64,000 nt of DNA, taken from assembly GCF_000300815.1 (NCBI RefSeq), contig NZ_AMRX01000006.1:124001-188000 (forward strand), in the 5' to 3' direction. The position numbers were made by a program, and so were the translations under genes. Numbering within the stretch: the first letter of the stretch is position 1; each line of letters opens with the position of its first letter. The stretch comes from Gayadomonas joobiniege G7 (GTDB taxonomy: Bacteria > Pseudomonadota > Gammaproteobacteria > Enterobacterales > Alteromonadaceae). The notes beneath the pieces are model-generated. The model was not told the origin of the DNA. It saw only the letters and a program-made list of their open reading frames with translations, and ran no database searches. Below are positions 8,769-18,760 of the stretch, piece after piece.

Positions 8769-9737
8769 ATGACGAGCCGTTTCGCTTTTTTAGGTATCTT
8801 GGCACTGCAAATACTATTGTGGCCGGTAAAGGCTTATGAATTAGATACACGTTTACCTCAATACCAAGCTGACAGGCTAGTTTCGGGCAAGCTATCTTCC
8901 GTCGGATCTGATAGTTTGGCCAATCTGATGGCCTTTTGGGCAGAGCGGTTTAATCAAGATCACCCCAACGTGGTAATGCAATTGCAAACGGCCGGCTCAT
9001 CAACAGCCCCGCCGGCACTTACCGAAGGCACAGCACAACTTGGGCCGATGAGCCGAAAAATGAAAGATAAAGAGTTACAAGCTTTTTACCATCGTTTTGG
9101 CTATCGTCCGATTGCGATCCGCGTCGCAATTGATGCATTATCCGTATTTGTTAATAAAGACAACCCGATTAAAGGGCTTACGATAAAACAAGTCGATGCT
9201 ATTTTTTCGTCTACGCTAAAATGTGGTGCGAATCGTTCAGCCCGCCACTGGGGGGAGCTTGGCTTGAGTGGAGATTGGGAAAAAAGAGACATTCAGATAT
9301 TTGGCCGTAATTCGGTGAGCGGCACCTACGGGTATTTTAAATTATCAGCGCTATGTCGTGGTGACTTTAGAAATAATGTGAATGAACAACCTGGTTCTGC
9401 CTCAGTGGTACAGTCGGTATCAACATCACTCAATTCAATTGGTTATTCAGGAATAGGTTACCGAACTTCGGGCGTCCGTGTATTGCCTCTGGCTCAGTCG
9501 GGGGATGATTATATTGCTGCCACTATGGATAATGCGATTAATGGTCGTTACCCGTTAGCACGCTTTTTATATTTATATGTAAACAAAAAGCCAGGCCAAG
9601 CGCTAGATCCATTAGTGGCCGAATTTATTAAAATGGTATTATCTTATCAAGGTCAGTTCATTGTGCAGAAAGATGGTTACATACCACTTCCGTTGGAATT
9701 GGTAAAAGAAGATTTAGCCAAACTCGGGTTAGAGTAA
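8769..9737 (+). CDS. pstS: Phosphate-binding protein PstS-like (periplasmic)
   Basis: A 322-residue periplasmic substrate-binding protein. An N-terminal signal peptide probably ends after PVKA near residue 23. The phosphate-site loop [11 protein letters not shown] lies near residue 80 and a second conserved loop [14 protein letters not shown] near residue 180. It binds free phosphate and delivers it to PstCA. It sits after phoU rather than before pstC, with its own triple Pho box; this fits binding protein being needed in excess over the membrane subunits. It is followed by a strong terminator. Confidence 0.9.
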   Translation: MTSRFAFLGILALQILLWPVKAYELDTRLPQYQADRLVSGKLSSVGSDSLANLMAFWAERFNQDHPNVVMQLQTAGSSTAPPALTEGTAQLGPMSRKMKDKELQAFYHRFGYRPIAIRVAIDALSVFVNKDNPIKGLTIKQVDAIFSSTLKCGANRSARHWGELGLSGDWEKRDIQIFGRNSVSGTYGYFKLSALCRGDFRNNVNEQPGSASVVQSVSTSLNSIGYSGIGYRTSGVRVLPLAQSGDDYIAATMDNAINGRYPLARFLYLYVNKKPGQALDPLVAEFIKMVLSYQGQFIVQKDGYIPLPLELVKEDLAKLGLE

Positions 9738-9761
9738 AAAAGCGGGCAAAACCTGCTTTTT
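9737..9761 (+). terminator. Rho-independent terminator after pstS
   Basis: AAAAAGCGGG and CCTGCTTTTT form a 10-base-pair stem with one G-U pair and loop CAAAA, ending in five T residues. It overlaps the last base of the pstS stop. The A-rich left arm could also serve the convergent fur gene. Confidence 0.8.
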
Positions 9762-9825
9762 CACTTCATTATGTTTGTTTGAATTATCCGTTGCGGAAAA
9801 CTCAAAGCAAAAAAGCTATTCAAGC

Positions 9826-10257
9826 TTAGTCGTTATTGCCACACTCGCTATCGTCCTGACAATAACCATATAAATATAAACTGTGGTTGGTCAGTCGCAT
9901 GCCATGTTCTTTGGCAACAGATTCTTGGCGATCTTCGATAACATCGTCAATAAACTCAACGACTTTGCCACACTTTAAACAAACTAGGTGATCATGATGT
10001 TTTTTCTGACTTAGTTCAAAAACAGATTTCCCACCTTCAAAGTGATGGCGGTTGACAATACCCGCATCGTCAAATTGGTTTAACACTCGATATACAGTGG
10101 CTAAACCTATCTCTTCACCTAAATCTAATAAAAGTTTGTAAAGATCTTCAGCACTGATATGCTGATTCTCTGGTTGCTGAAGGATTTCGAGAATTTTTAT
10201 TCTCGGCAGTGTCACTTTAAGACCTGCTTTTTTTAATTCAGTATTTTGCTCAGACAT
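9826..10257 (-). CDS. fur: Ferric uptake regulator Fur
   Basis: A 143-residue protein beginning MSEQNTELKKAGLKVTLPRI. The winged-helix DNA-binding domain contains GLATVYRVLNQFDDAGIV (recognition helix near residues 52-70). Metal ligands include HHDHLVCLKCGKVVEF near residues 87-103, and the C-terminal YCQDDSEC supplies further cysteines. With ferrous iron it represses iron-uptake genes. At least three Fur-box-like sites occur elsewhere in the window (receptor locus at 52.7-54 kb) and one precedes fur itself, consistent with autoregulation. Length and motifs are standard. Confidence 0.96.
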   Translation of the reverse strand: MSEQNTELKKAGLKVTLPRIKILEILQQPENQHISAEDLYKLLLDLGEEIGLATVYRVLNQFDDAGIVNRHHFEGGKSVFELSQKKHHDHLVCLKCGKVVEFIDDVIEDRQESVAKEHGMRLTNHSLYLYGYCQDDSECGNND

Positions 10258-10285
10258 AATTTCGCATACTTAATAAATTTGGCTA

Positions 10286-10304
10286 GATTATAATGATGAT
10301 AGCC
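10286..10304 (-). promoter_or_regulatory. Candidate Fur box between fur and DUF4442 gene
   Basis: The 19-base site beginning GATTATAATGATGATAGC matches the consensus GATAATGATAATCATTATC at 12 of 19 positions. It is centred about 35 bases from the fur start and lies inside the 64-base divergent region, so it could affect both genes. Confidence 0.45.
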
Positions 10305-10321
10305 CTAATTTAAAACTTAAA

Positions 10322-10801
10322 ATGGCAGATATGCAAAAACTATTTAAAAAACCGGGCTTAATTCGTTTTGGAATGAATATTTGGCCACCTTTTTTATTTG
10401 CGGGTATCCGCATTATTCAACTGCAAAAAGATTATCGATATTTAAAAGCCGAGCTAAAACATTGGCGAATCAACTTAAATGTTAATAGGAGTCAGTTTGG
10501 CGGCAGTATCATGAGCATGACAGATCCGCTCTACAGTATATTATTGATAGGGGCACTCGGAGAGAAATACTATGTTTGGGACAAATTTGCCGATGTAAAT
10601 TTCATCGCGCCTGGTTATAGTTGTTTATCAGTTGAAGCCAGATTAACAGACACTGATATTCAAACGATTAAAACCCATACTGCGAATGGTGAAAAGTACT
10701 TCCCTAAGTTTGTGCTCAGAGTCTGTGATAAAAAAGGGCAAATAGTTGCAGAGGTCCAAAGAACGCTATACGTTCGATTAAAACCTGAGTTTCGTCCGTA
10801 A
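10322..10801 (+). CDS. DUF4442 hot-dog-fold protein
   Basis: A 159-residue protein of the DUF4442 family, a hot-dog-fold group related to PaaI-type acyl-CoA thioesterases. The block KHWRINLNVNRSQFGGSIMS (residues 46-65), followed by a TDPLYSILLIGALG helix, is the family core. The substrate and cellular role are unknown. It is probably cytoplasmic. It is divergent from fur with only 64 bases between, and precedes a SIMPL-domain gene after 61 bases. A thioesterase function is inferred from the fold only. Confidence 0.75.
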   Translation: MADMQKLFKKPGLIRFGMNIWPPFLFAGIRIIQLQKDYRYLKAELKHWRINLNVNRSQFGGSIMSMTDPLYSILLIGALGEKYYVWDKFADVNFIAPGYSCLSVEARLTDTDIQTIKTHTANGEKYFPKFVLRVCDKKGQIVAEVQRTLYVRLKPEFRP

Positions 10802-10862
10802 TGGAACCCATACCAGACTTCTGCCTCTAATGAACAGAGTTTATGTCAATTAAGGATAGAGA

Positions 10863-11552
10863 ATGAAAAAGATCGCATTAGTAGCCAGTTTGTTCTGGCT
10901 GTCGTCTGTACCGCTGCAGGCTGAGCAACATACCGCTCAATCAGCCGAGCGTATCATAGTGCAAGCATCAGCGGCAGCTTATGCAGTGGCCGACAGAATA
11001 AGCGTTAATTTGTATATTGAACAGGAAGATGAGGAAGTTTCAGCCGCAAAACAAAAAGTAGATGAAGCAAGTCAGAATTTGCTTGATATGTTATCCCAAG
11101 CGGGTGTTGCAGAGCAGGATATTAGCAGCTACCAAATCAATATCTATCCAGTTTATAAACAGATAGAAAAGGAGAGAGTTCAATCAGGTTTTCGGGTTAG
11201 CCGGACGATAGAGTTAGAAATTCGAGATTGGGCGATTTTTGACCGCGTGATTGATAAATCGTTAAAACTTGGGGTCACTCGAGTCGGTGATATTCGTAGT
11301 CACGTTTCTAACAGCCAGAATCTATATTTGACAGCACTTGAAAAAGCTGTGCAGCAAGCCCAACAGAAGGCACTTCGTTTAGCTAAAAGCAGTGGCAGGG
11401 AGTTGGGATCTGTCATAGAAATTATTGAACAAGGCGGGCGCAATCATTATCCAGTTGAAGCTAAAATGATGATGGCAGATGGCGGGGTCAGCCAACCTGG
11501 ACAAAGTCAGTTGACCGCGACAGTGCAAGTCACTTACGCGCTTGCACCTTGA
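10863..11552 (+). CDS. SIMPL domain (DUF541) periplasmic protein
   Basis: A 229-residue protein with a clear signal peptide (MKKIALVASLFWLSSVPLQA) and a SIMPL/DUF541 domain across the rest. The family includes E. coli YggE and Brucella BP26, envelope proteins linked to oxidative-stress tolerance; their biochemical role is unknown. AGGATAGAG at good spacing supports the ATG. Its last 19 bases overlap the end of the convergent RND pump gene. Confidence 0.85.
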   Translation: MKKIALVASLFWLSSVPLQAEQHTAQSAERIIVQASAAAYAVADRISVNLYIEQEDEEVSAAKQKVDEASQNLLDMLSQAGVAEQDISSYQINIYPVYKQIEKERVQSGFRVSRTIELEIRDWAIFDRVIDKSLKLGVTRVGDIRSHVSNSQNLYLTALEKAVQQAQQKALRLAKSSGRELGSVIEIIEQGGRNHYPVEAKMMMADGGVSQPGQSQLTATVQVTYALAP

Positions 11553-14500
11553 TTTGTATCGGCTTTAAAAAGTAGTAAATAAACGGCAGGCACTACGCAG
11601 AGGGTGAGCAAGGTGCCTATGCCCAAGCCAAACGCTAAAACGCTCGCTAAGCCATAAAATAGTGGGTCGTGTGCGATGATTAGCGGCAGTAGTCCTAAGA
11701 CTGTTGTGACAGTGGTCATACAGACTGGTCGTAAACGGCTTAAACAGGCATTATAAACAGCGCTATGTATGTCCTCTCCTTGTTTACGTAAGATATCTAT
11801 TCGGTCTATTAATACGATTGCATTATTAATAATAATACCCGCTAAACTATATAATCCCAGCGAGACCATAAAACCAAAAGGAGCTTGCATCACTAATAAA
11901 CCCACAACAGCGCCAATAAAAGCAAGTGGTATCGTGATCACTATAATTAACGGACGACGGAATGAATTAAATTGGATGACCAATAATACGAGTACACCCG
12001 CCAATACCAAAGGCATATTTGCAGCAAGTGCTTGTTGGGCTTCGGCAGACTCTTCTATCACACCATCATATTCAACCCAGTGGTTGGCCGGCAAGTCGGC
12101 TGCTAAAGATTGCAGTTCTTCATCAATGACTGATTTCAGATCTTCCGCCGTGATACTTAAATTACGTGCTTCAATCGAAACGGTTTTGAATAAGTTTTCT
12201 CGATGAATTTGTGAAAAGTGACTTTCGCTCGAAAAGTCTGCTATTTGCATCAGAGGAACATAAGTGTTTTGTTTTGATGCATAAACACTGGTTGTACGTA
12301 ACCTGTCTATATTCGTACGCTCAGCTTCAGTCGCGCGGTAAATCACTGGGATAATGGTATCTTGCTGCCGAAACTCAGTAACCTGTGCGCCACTAAAATA
12401 GGCGGCTAACGTCTGGGCAATATCATTTGACGTCACTCCAGCTCGCCTCGCACGTTGCTGGTCAACTTCTACTTGAATGGCAGTGACTCGGCTTTCCCAA
12501 TCATCACGGATATCAATGGTATTTTCAACACTGCCTAATAGTTGTTTTATTTCCTGCGCTTTTTGATATATCACTTCTGAGTCAGGGCCTTTGACTTGAA
12601 TTTTGATCTCTGAAGCGTCCGATGGGCCTAAAAACATGCGTTTTACGCGTGCCCTAAGTTGCGGAAACTGCCCGTTTAAGCCAACCTGAAGCGCTTGGAT
12701 AACAGAATCCATGTTCGCCAATTTGTCTACGTTTAATACCATAAAACCTTTATGGGCGGCTGGGTCAATCGGTGTTAAAGAAAGTACAAACCTAGGCCCA
12801 CCAAAGCCCACATAGGCTGCATATGACTCAACCGAAGCAAAGTCTGGGTTGCCCTCTAACCATGCAAAAACAGATTCTAACGAGCGCTGAGTCACGTTAC
12901 CGGTTGCGCTAGGCTCTAAGTCAAAATAAACGAGGACTTGGGTGCGATCTGAATCAGGAAAAAATTGCTGTTTAACTAAGCTCATAGCACCGACAGAGAT
13001 TAACAGTGCAATAAATGAGACAGCCAAAGTCGTTTTTTTATGTCGTAAGCTAAATTTTAAAATATTGGGATAGAAACTTTGTAATTTATTAAGCGCTGAA
13101 TCAGCGTTGCCTGAGTTATCCGCTTTTAAAAAATAAAAACACAAAATCGGAGTCAAAGTCAGTGCTAAAACCCAGCTCGTGAGTAAGCTAATTAAAATGA
13201 CCAAAGAAATGGAGCGGGTATACTCTCCAGCGACGTGCTGCGCCAACATCAGCGGTAAAAAAAATAAAATAGTCGTGAACGAGGAGCTTAATAACGGGAT
13301 CGCGAGCTCAGATGGCCCTGTTTTTAGCGCTTGCATTCGATCCATGCCTTGTTCGAGTCGACTTTTAAAATCCTCAGCAATAACAATTGCATTGTCGACT
13401 AAAAGGCCTAACGCAATGATTAAAGTGGCTAAACTCATGCGTTCTAAACTTAAACCATAAAAGTTCATAATGGCTAGGGTGATCAGCATCACACTTGGAA
13501 CTAAACTGCCCACGATAAGGCCAGTTCGCATGCCCAGAAAAATCATTACTACAATCAAAACGATGCTGAGCGTTTGCAAAACGTTGATCGAAACACCATC
13601 GACGGTTGCGTTAACCTGATCCGCCTGATAGGTCGCAATATTTAATTGATAACCAATTGGAAGGCTCTCTTGCACAGCTTCAATTTTGCGTTTCATGCGC
13701 GGACTATACTCTAAGACGTTATAGCCACTTAACATAGAGATGGCAAATACGATTGCTCGTTCGCCGTTGTAATACGCAATTTTTTCTGGCGGGTCTATAT
13801 AGCCACGGCTGACTGTCGCGATGTCTTTTAACAATAAGGGTTGTGATAAACCAGGGATATTGATTAGGGTATTTTCTATCGTTTCGATAGAGTCGTAATT
13901 ACCGGTTGGCTCTACTGTGTAGGACCTGTGTTCGGTTTCAATGCGGCCACCTGGGCGGATAATATTTTGGTTTTGCAACACTGCTGCGATCTGCTGTGGG
14001 GCGATGCCGAGTTGAGCCAGCTTGGCATTGGCGACTTCAATATATATGCGCTCTTGTTGAATACCCAACAATTCAATTTTGTTGGTCCCTTCAACACCAT
14101 ATAAAGAATCTCTGATGTGCTCTGAAATGTCTTTCATCTGTGCCATTGAAAAACCATCAGAGGTTAATGCTAAGGTGATAATTGCCACATCACCAAAATC
14201 GTCATTAACAAAACTTGGGCCTGTGCCCTCAGGTAGTTTGGCGCGCGCGGCAGAGACCTTGTTACGTAAATCTTGCCAAATATTTTCTAACTCAAAATAG
14301 CGATCGGCAATTTCAACATGAATTAATGATAATCCGGTAGACGAGGTCGACCTTACTCTCTCGAGTTGTGGTATCTGGCGTATTTCTTCTTCAATTTTTT
14401 TTGTGATCAAATTTTCGACACGTTCAGCTGACATGCCGGGATAAGCCGTCGATACAATCGCTTCACGTATTGTTATTTCAGGGTCTTCTCTTGCCGGTAA

Positions 14501-14593
14501 GTTGTAATAACTGAAAAGTCCGAACAACAATAAAATCATGATGATCATTAATACCGGTTTACGGTACCTGTGGGCCTGCAGAGCAATATTCAT
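11534..14593 (-). CDS. RND-family multidrug efflux permease
   Basis: A 1019-residue AcrB-type inner-membrane pump. There is an N-terminal helix (residues 13-32), a large periplasmic porter domain, and a TM cluster from about 335 to 480 containing LGLLVDNAIVIAEDF, with proton-relay Asp400. A second periplasmic domain and TM cluster end at about 1010. The arrangement and length match the HAE-1 group and close relatives. It expels toxic compounds using the proton gradient, with the adaptor encoded 11 bases upstream and an outer-membrane channel not in this window. Substrates cannot be predicted. Confidence 0.92.
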   Translation of the reverse strand: MNIALQAHRYRKPVLMIIMILLLFGLFSYYNLPAREDPEITIREAIVSTAYPGMSAERVENLITKKIEEEIRQIPQLERVRSTSSTGLSLIHVEIADRYFELENIWQDLRNKVSAARAKLPEGTGPSFVNDDFGDVAIITLALTSDGFSMAQMKDISEHIRDSLYGVEGTNKIELLGIQQERIYIEVANAKLAQLGIAPQQIAAVLQNQNIIRPGGRIETEHRSYTVEPTGNYDSIETIENTLINIPGLSQPLLLKDIATVSRGYIDPPEKIAYYNGERAIVFAISMLSGYNVLEYSPRMKRKIEAVQESLPIGYQLNIATYQADQVNATVDGVSINVLQTLSIVLIVVMIFLGMRTGLIVGSLVPSVMLITLAIMNFYGLSLERMSLATLIIALGLLVDNAIVIAEDFKSRLEQGMDRMQALKTGPSELAIPLLSSSFTTILFFLPLMLAQHVAGEYTRSISLVILISLLTSWVLALTLTPILCFYFLKADNSGNADSALNKLQSFYPNILKFSLRHKKTTLAVSFIALLISVGAMSLVKQQFFPDSDRTQVLVYFDLEPSATGNVTQRSLESVFAWLEGNPDFASVESYAAYVGFGGPRFVLSLTPIDPAAHKGFMVLNVDKLANMDSVIQALQVGLNGQFPQLRARVKRMFLGPSDASEIKIQVKGPDSEVIYQKAQEIKQLLGSVENTIDIRDDWESRVTAIQVEVDQQRARRAGVTSNDIAQTLAAYFSGAQVTEFRQQDTIIPVIYRATEAERTNIDRLRTTSVYASKQNTYVPLMQIADFSSESHFSQIHRENLFKTVSIEARNLSITAEDLKSVIDEELQSLAADLPANHWVEYDGVIEESAEAQQALAANMPLVLAGVLVLLVIQFNSFRRPLIIVITIPLAFIGAVVGLLVMQAPFGFMVSLGLYSLAGIIINNAIVLIDRIDILRKQGEDIHSAVYNACLSRLRPVCMTTVTTVLGLLPLIIAHDPLFYGLASVLAFGLGIGTLLTLCVVPAVYLLLFKADTNQGASA

Positions 14594-14604
14594 AATGTCA
14601 GCTA

Positions 14605-15720
14605 CTAATTATAAATTTGTATTTTTTGTTCCATTAGACGAACTTGTTGGCCGTGCTGTAAAAACGAGACGCCAGCCGTTGCAATAATTTCACCTGGGGT
14701 GAGTCCGTTTTCAATGAGCGCGTAATTACCGATAACTTCTGTTACAGAGACTTGCTGCTTACGTAGTGTGTGACTATCTTTTTGATAAATATAAACCCAA
14801 GCGGTATTATTTTTGCCGGTTAAAATACTACTCACCGGAATTAAAACCGTTTCGCCACGAGAAGACTGAGTGATGTCTGTCAGGTTATAAACTAATTCTA
14901 CTTCCACTGACATACCGGCTTTTAGTGGCTCAAATTGCTCTAACAAAGTTAGGGTCACTGGAAAAGCGTTAGCTTGACTGGCCGTACTGGATATTTCTGT
15001 GACTCTTGCCTGCAGTTTTTTATCTGGATAGGCGGATGCATTAAAGTTAAACACTTGACCATATTCTATCTGGCCTACCAATGTTTCCGGAACCAGAATA
15101 GAAATTTCTAATCCATGTAAGCTTTCTATTTTTAAAATATTCTGCCCGCTTTGAACTTGTTGAGAAGGCTCTGCTGAACGTTCTGTTATTCGGCCTGCGT
15201 AGGGGGCCTTTAATGTTGCATCGGTTAAATCTTTGCGGGCAATTTTTAATTGGGTTCGGGCGACAGAAACGCTGGATTCAGCACTTTCTGCTTGTGCTTT
15301 GGCATTGTCGTATTGGGATTCAGAAACCAGCTGTTTGTCTAACAACTGCTGAAATCGCTTATATTCAGCTTGTGCTTCGCGGTAGCTGGCTAATGCTTTA
15401 TTTAGCTCACCCTCTGCAGCTTGCAGCGCTAATTCATAGGGGCTGAGCTCAAGCTCGGCAAGCGTTTGACCGGGTTTGACCGTATCACCCACTTCGACAT
15501 CAATATCTTCTATTTTGCCACCCACTTGAAAACTTAATGGGGCACTGTCTACAGCCTTGAGGGTGCCGGGGACACGACGGATTTGCTGTTTAGGGCTGGT
15601 ATCTACTTGTTGCCAAGCAATACTGCGGATAATTTTTTCATGAGTATTTTCTGGCTGGCTACACGCGGATAGCGATAACCAGCTTAAAACGAGCCAACCG
15701 GTTAAAAGTTTAGTTTTCAT
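14605..15720 (-). CDS. RND efflux periplasmic adaptor lipoprotein
   Basis: A 371-residue membrane-fusion protein. The signal peptide ends in a lipobox, SLSAC (Cys20), so it is a lipoprotein. The biotinyl-lipoyl half motif GGKIEDIDVEVGDTVKPGQT (about residues 67-86) is followed by an alpha-helical hairpin (about 95-160), the second lipoyl half and beta-barrel and membrane-proximal domains. It bridges the RND permease to an outer-membrane channel. It is first in a two-gene operon with the pump. No dedicated regulator is adjacent. Confidence 0.92.
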   Translation of the reverse strand: MKTKLLTGWLVLSWLSLSACSQPENTHEKIIRSIAWQQVDTSPKQQIRRVPGTLKAVDSAPLSFQVGGKIEDIDVEVGDTVKPGQTLAELELSPYELALQAAEGELNKALASYREAQAEYKRFQQLLDKQLVSESQYDNAKAQAESAESSVSVARTQLKIARKDLTDATLKAPYAGRITERSAEPSQQVQSGQNILKIESLHGLEISILVPETLVGQIEYGQVFNFNASAYPDKKLQARVTEISSTASQANAFPVTLTLLEQFEPLKAGMSVEVELVYNLTDITQSSRGETVLIPVSSILTGKNNTAWVYIYQKDSHTLRKQQVSVTEVIGNYALIENGLTPGEIIATAGVSFLQHGQQVRLMEQKIQIYN

Positions 15721-15744
15721 CGGCTGGTGTTCTCCTGTTAGCCG

Positions 15745-16899
15745 TTATGCTTCTTCTGGAATTGAACGTCTTACATAGCAGCCCAATTCACTATAATGAT
15801 GAACATTAGCTTTTAATACCTGTAAAGCATTTTGTAATTTTTCTTTACGCAGGTTTTCCGTGACATCAATATAAAACATCTCTTCCCAAGGTTTGCCTTG
15901 GATGGGTCGAGACTCGATTTTACACATATTTATTTGGTGATCTTTTAAAATCGCCAGCGCATCAACAAGTGCACCAGGGCGCTGACCGACAGAAATAACA
16001 AGCGACGTTTTAGCTGCACAACCTAAGGGTACCTGAATGCCCTCTTTAGCTACGACAATAAAACGCGTTTGGTTTATTTTTTGGTTCGCAATATTATTTT
16101 GCAATGGCGTGAGCTGATGAACTTTACCTGCTTCTATACTGCCCAAAACAGCCACGTTGGGATCCTCTAATTGACTAACATAAGCGAGCGCACTTGACGT
16201 ACTATCCATATTTTTAAGCTTGACGCCTGGTAAGCTGGCTAAAAATTCACTGCATTGGGCAATAGGTTGGTGGTGCGCATATATAGTGTGTATGTCTTCA
16301 ATCTTGCTACCTGGTTTACCTAATAGGCTGTGGCGAACTGGAATATACACTTCGTCTATGATCTTTAGGCGCGTTGTTTGCAATAAATCATAAACTTCGT
16401 TAATACTGCCTGATGAAGTATTTTCAATTGGCAATAAGCCTATTTCTGCTTGTTTATTTTCGACCGCGGCAAAAATTTCATCGAAGGTTTTGCAACCAAC
16501 ATCGATTAACTCACCGTTGATAGAGGTTAAATATTTATCGACAGCGTTGTAACTATATGACCCCGGGCTGCCTAAATACGCAATTTTATATTGGCCGTTT
16601 TTCAACTTAGGATTATCGAGCTTAAGTAAAAAATCTTGTTGTAGTTCGACTGAGTCTTCGATGATATTGCGGTAGACACGGTGAATGTAATCACCTGATA
16701 AGTCCAGTTTGCGACCTTTTTCGACTAAATTTTCTAACAATAAACTCTCGCGGTAGTGATCGCGAACCGGTTTTAAATCCTGTATTTTACTTTTGACGAC
16801 CTGCAAACTTAATTGACGGCGTTGAGCAAGTAATTTTAATAAGGTTTCGTCTAACTCGGTAATTTGTTTTCTAATGAGATTTAAATCTATTTTATCCAT
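15745..16899 (-). CDS. pheA: Bifunctional chorismate mutase / prephenate dehydratase (P-protein)
   Basis: A 384-residue enzyme. The AroQ chorismate mutase domain (residues 1-90) has DLNLIRKQITELDETLLKLL and a VRDHYRESLLLENL helix. The prephenate dehydratase domain begins at KIAYLGSPGSYSYNA near residue 104 and contains ENTSSGSINEVYDLL. The C-terminal ACT domain carries the phenylalanine-binding GALVDAL and ESRP motifs. It converts chorismate to phenylpyruvate, with feedback inhibition by phenylalanine expected. No phenylalanine-rich leader peptide or attenuator is visible in the 78 bases upstream. Confidence 0.96.
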   Translation of the reverse strand: MDKIDLNLIRKQITELDETLLKLLAQRRQLSLQVVKSKIQDLKPVRDHYRESLLLENLVEKGRKLDLSGDYIHRVYRNIIEDSVELQQDFLLKLDNPKLKNGQYKIAYLGSPGSYSYNAVDKYLTSINGELIDVGCKTFDEIFAAVENKQAEIGLLPIENTSSGSINEVYDLLQTTRLKIIDEVYIPVRHSLLGKPGSKIEDIHTIYAHHQPIAQCSEFLASLPGVKLKNMDSTSSALAYVSQLEDPNVAVLGSIEAGKVHQLTPLQNNIANQKINQTRFIVVAKEGIQVPLGCAAKTSLVISVGQRPGALVDALAILKDHQINMCKIESRPIQGKPWEEMFYIDVTENLRKEKLQNALQVLKANVHHYSELGCYVRRSIPEEA

Positions 16900-16977
16900 G
16901 CTCTATATATAATTGGACGGCTGCCGAATGGCGATACTATAGCGAATTAACGCCATTAGATAAATTAATAATTACAT

Positions 16978-18639
16978 TTAAGACTGATTTGCGTCATAGA
17001 TAGTGTAAGTGGCTCGCCCTGCGTCTTTTGCCTGATACAAAGCGATATCGGCTTGTTTGAGCGCTTGTTCTAAACCATAGTCGGTATCACTAATGCCGAT
17101 ACTCGCCGAAATGGTGATATAACCTTTACCTTCGACTTTAAGTTGAGTGGTTGATAGCTTCTCAATTAACCGCTGTGCAAACTGCTCAGCGCCGCTGAGA
17201 GAGCAGTCTAACATTAAGATACAAAATTCTTCACCTCCTAAGCGGGCAAACACATCATGATCTCTGATGACTTCATTTTTAATCAGGACGCAGAATTGTA
17301 TTAAAATCTGATCACCGGCCTGATGGCCAAACCTATCATTGATGCGTTTAAAATGATCAATATCCAACATAAATAAACTGGTTTTAAAACCTTTCCGTTC
17401 GGAAAAGTGCAATAAAGTTTGTGCTTTTTCAAAAAATGCCCGACGATTGTAAATTTGCGTCAGTGGATCGGTCGACGATTGCGCTTTTAATTCGTTGTTA
17501 ACGGAAATTAAACGCTTTTCTACAAATTCACGTCGTTTAATTTCCCGTCGTAAGCTGGTTGATAAATAGATAAACCGAGACGCAATGACACTTAACATGA
17601 TAATGAGTGCCGCGGAAATAATACCCACGTGAATCACCCAATTATCAAACCGACTGGGCTCATCGAATAAAAAACCATTTAGGTCGAGTTGCCCTTTGGC
17701 CATACCCAGTGCCCGATAGTTTTCAGCTATTGTTTGCCAGCGGCCAGGATTCATATGACCCAGCTCAACCAAGTCGGGCATAATTAGCGCTTTTAACGTT
17801 TGAGCTTCATATTTAAGTTCTTGATAGGTTTTTTCAGGGGCATAATATTGCTGAATTAGGCGAATACTTTCATCGATATTTTGCAATGCATACTGCCACC
17901 CTTTTAACGAAGCTTGTTTAAAACGTTTGACCAGTTTAGGATTACTGCGGGCGAGTGAATGCCGAGTAATTAATACATCACTATAAAAATTTACGCCATA
18001 ATCTTTAGGTTCTATCAGGGTCACCTCATAGCCCATGTTTTTAAGCCGATAGGGTTCATTAGAGATGTATCCATTGATAGCATCAACTTTGCCAGAGATT
18101 AAATCTTTTAATGTGGCTCGCGTAGGCTGAAAGTTAATATCTGAAAGTTGAATACCTTCGCGGTTAAAAATTGCCATTAAAGCAGCACTTTCAGGTGGCG
18201 GTAAAATGGGTAAATTGCGGCCAATTAGGTCGTGTGGCGTTGACAATTTTCGTTCGCTTAATGTGATCCATGTAACTGGTGAGGTCTGCATAATAGCTGC
18301 AAGTGCAACAACAGGTTTTTTTTGCATGTGGTAAATCACCACGGCTGAACTGCTGACTGCAAAATCCGCATCGCCTTGTAAAATTGACTCTAAAGGGGCT
18401 TGGCTGTTAGCACCTCCTTCGATCAAACTAACGTCTATTTTTGCTGCCTGATAATAACCTTTGTGCAGTGCCATATAATAACCGGCAAATTGGAACTGAT
18501 GTGACCAGCGTAGTTGCAGTGACACTTTGTCAAGGGCAGATAGAGGACTGCTTACAGTTAATAAGCAGATGACCATAAAAATAATGAGTTTAAATCTTGA
18601 TGTCATTAATTGTTGTAATTTTATGTTATGCTCAGACAC
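16978..18639 (-). CDS. Diguanylate cyclase with NMT1/THI5-type periplasmic sensor domain
   Basis: A 553-residue membrane protein. A signal-type helix (about 15-36) precedes an ABC-type substrate-binding domain of the NMT1/THI5 family (about 40-310, KVSLQLRWSHQFQFAGYYMA at its start). A membrane helix (about 332-355), a short coiled-coil linker and a C-terminal GGDEF domain follow. The active site is GGEEF at 468-472. A product-inhibition RxxD motif (RDHD, 459-462) lies five residues before it, so the enzyme should be active and feedback-inhibited. It makes c-di-GMP in response to an external ligand, perhaps a pyrimidine or small nitrogenous compound (inference). It stands alone, divergent from an AgcS symporter. 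Confidence 0.9.
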   Translation of the reverse strand: MSEHNIKLQQLMTSRFKLIIFMVICLLTVSSPLSALDKVSLQLRWSHQFQFAGYYMALHKGYYQAAKIDVSLIEGGANSQAPLESILQGDADFAVSSSAVVIYHMQKKPVVALAAIMQTSPVTWITLSERKLSTPHDLIGRNLPILPPPESAALMAIFNREGIQLSDINFQPTRATLKDLISGKVDAINGYISNEPYRLKNMGYEVTLIEPKDYGVNFYSDVLITRHSLARSNPKLVKRFKQASLKGWQYALQNIDESIRLIQQYYAPEKTYQELKYEAQTLKALIMPDLVELGHMNPGRWQTIAENYRALGMAKGQLDLNGFLFDEPSRFDNWVIHVGIISAALIIMLSVIASRFIYLSTSLRREIKRREFVEKRLISVNNELKAQSSTDPLTQIYNRRAFFEKAQTLLHFSERKGFKTSLFMLDIDHFKRINDRFGHQAGDQILIQFCVLIKNEVIRDHDVFARLGGEEFCILMLDCSLSGAEQFAQRLIEKLSTTQLKVEGKGYITISASIGISDTDYGLEQALKQADIALYQAKDAGRATYTIYDANQS

Positions 18640-18760
18640 TGACTGACCCCAGGCAAGAAAAATGAATACTCAACCAGTGCAGCTGAAATACTCAAACTAT
18701 TTATAGTCTAGCAATAAAAAAAAATTTGCAAATATAAACCTAAAAATAGGTAGAGCGCAT

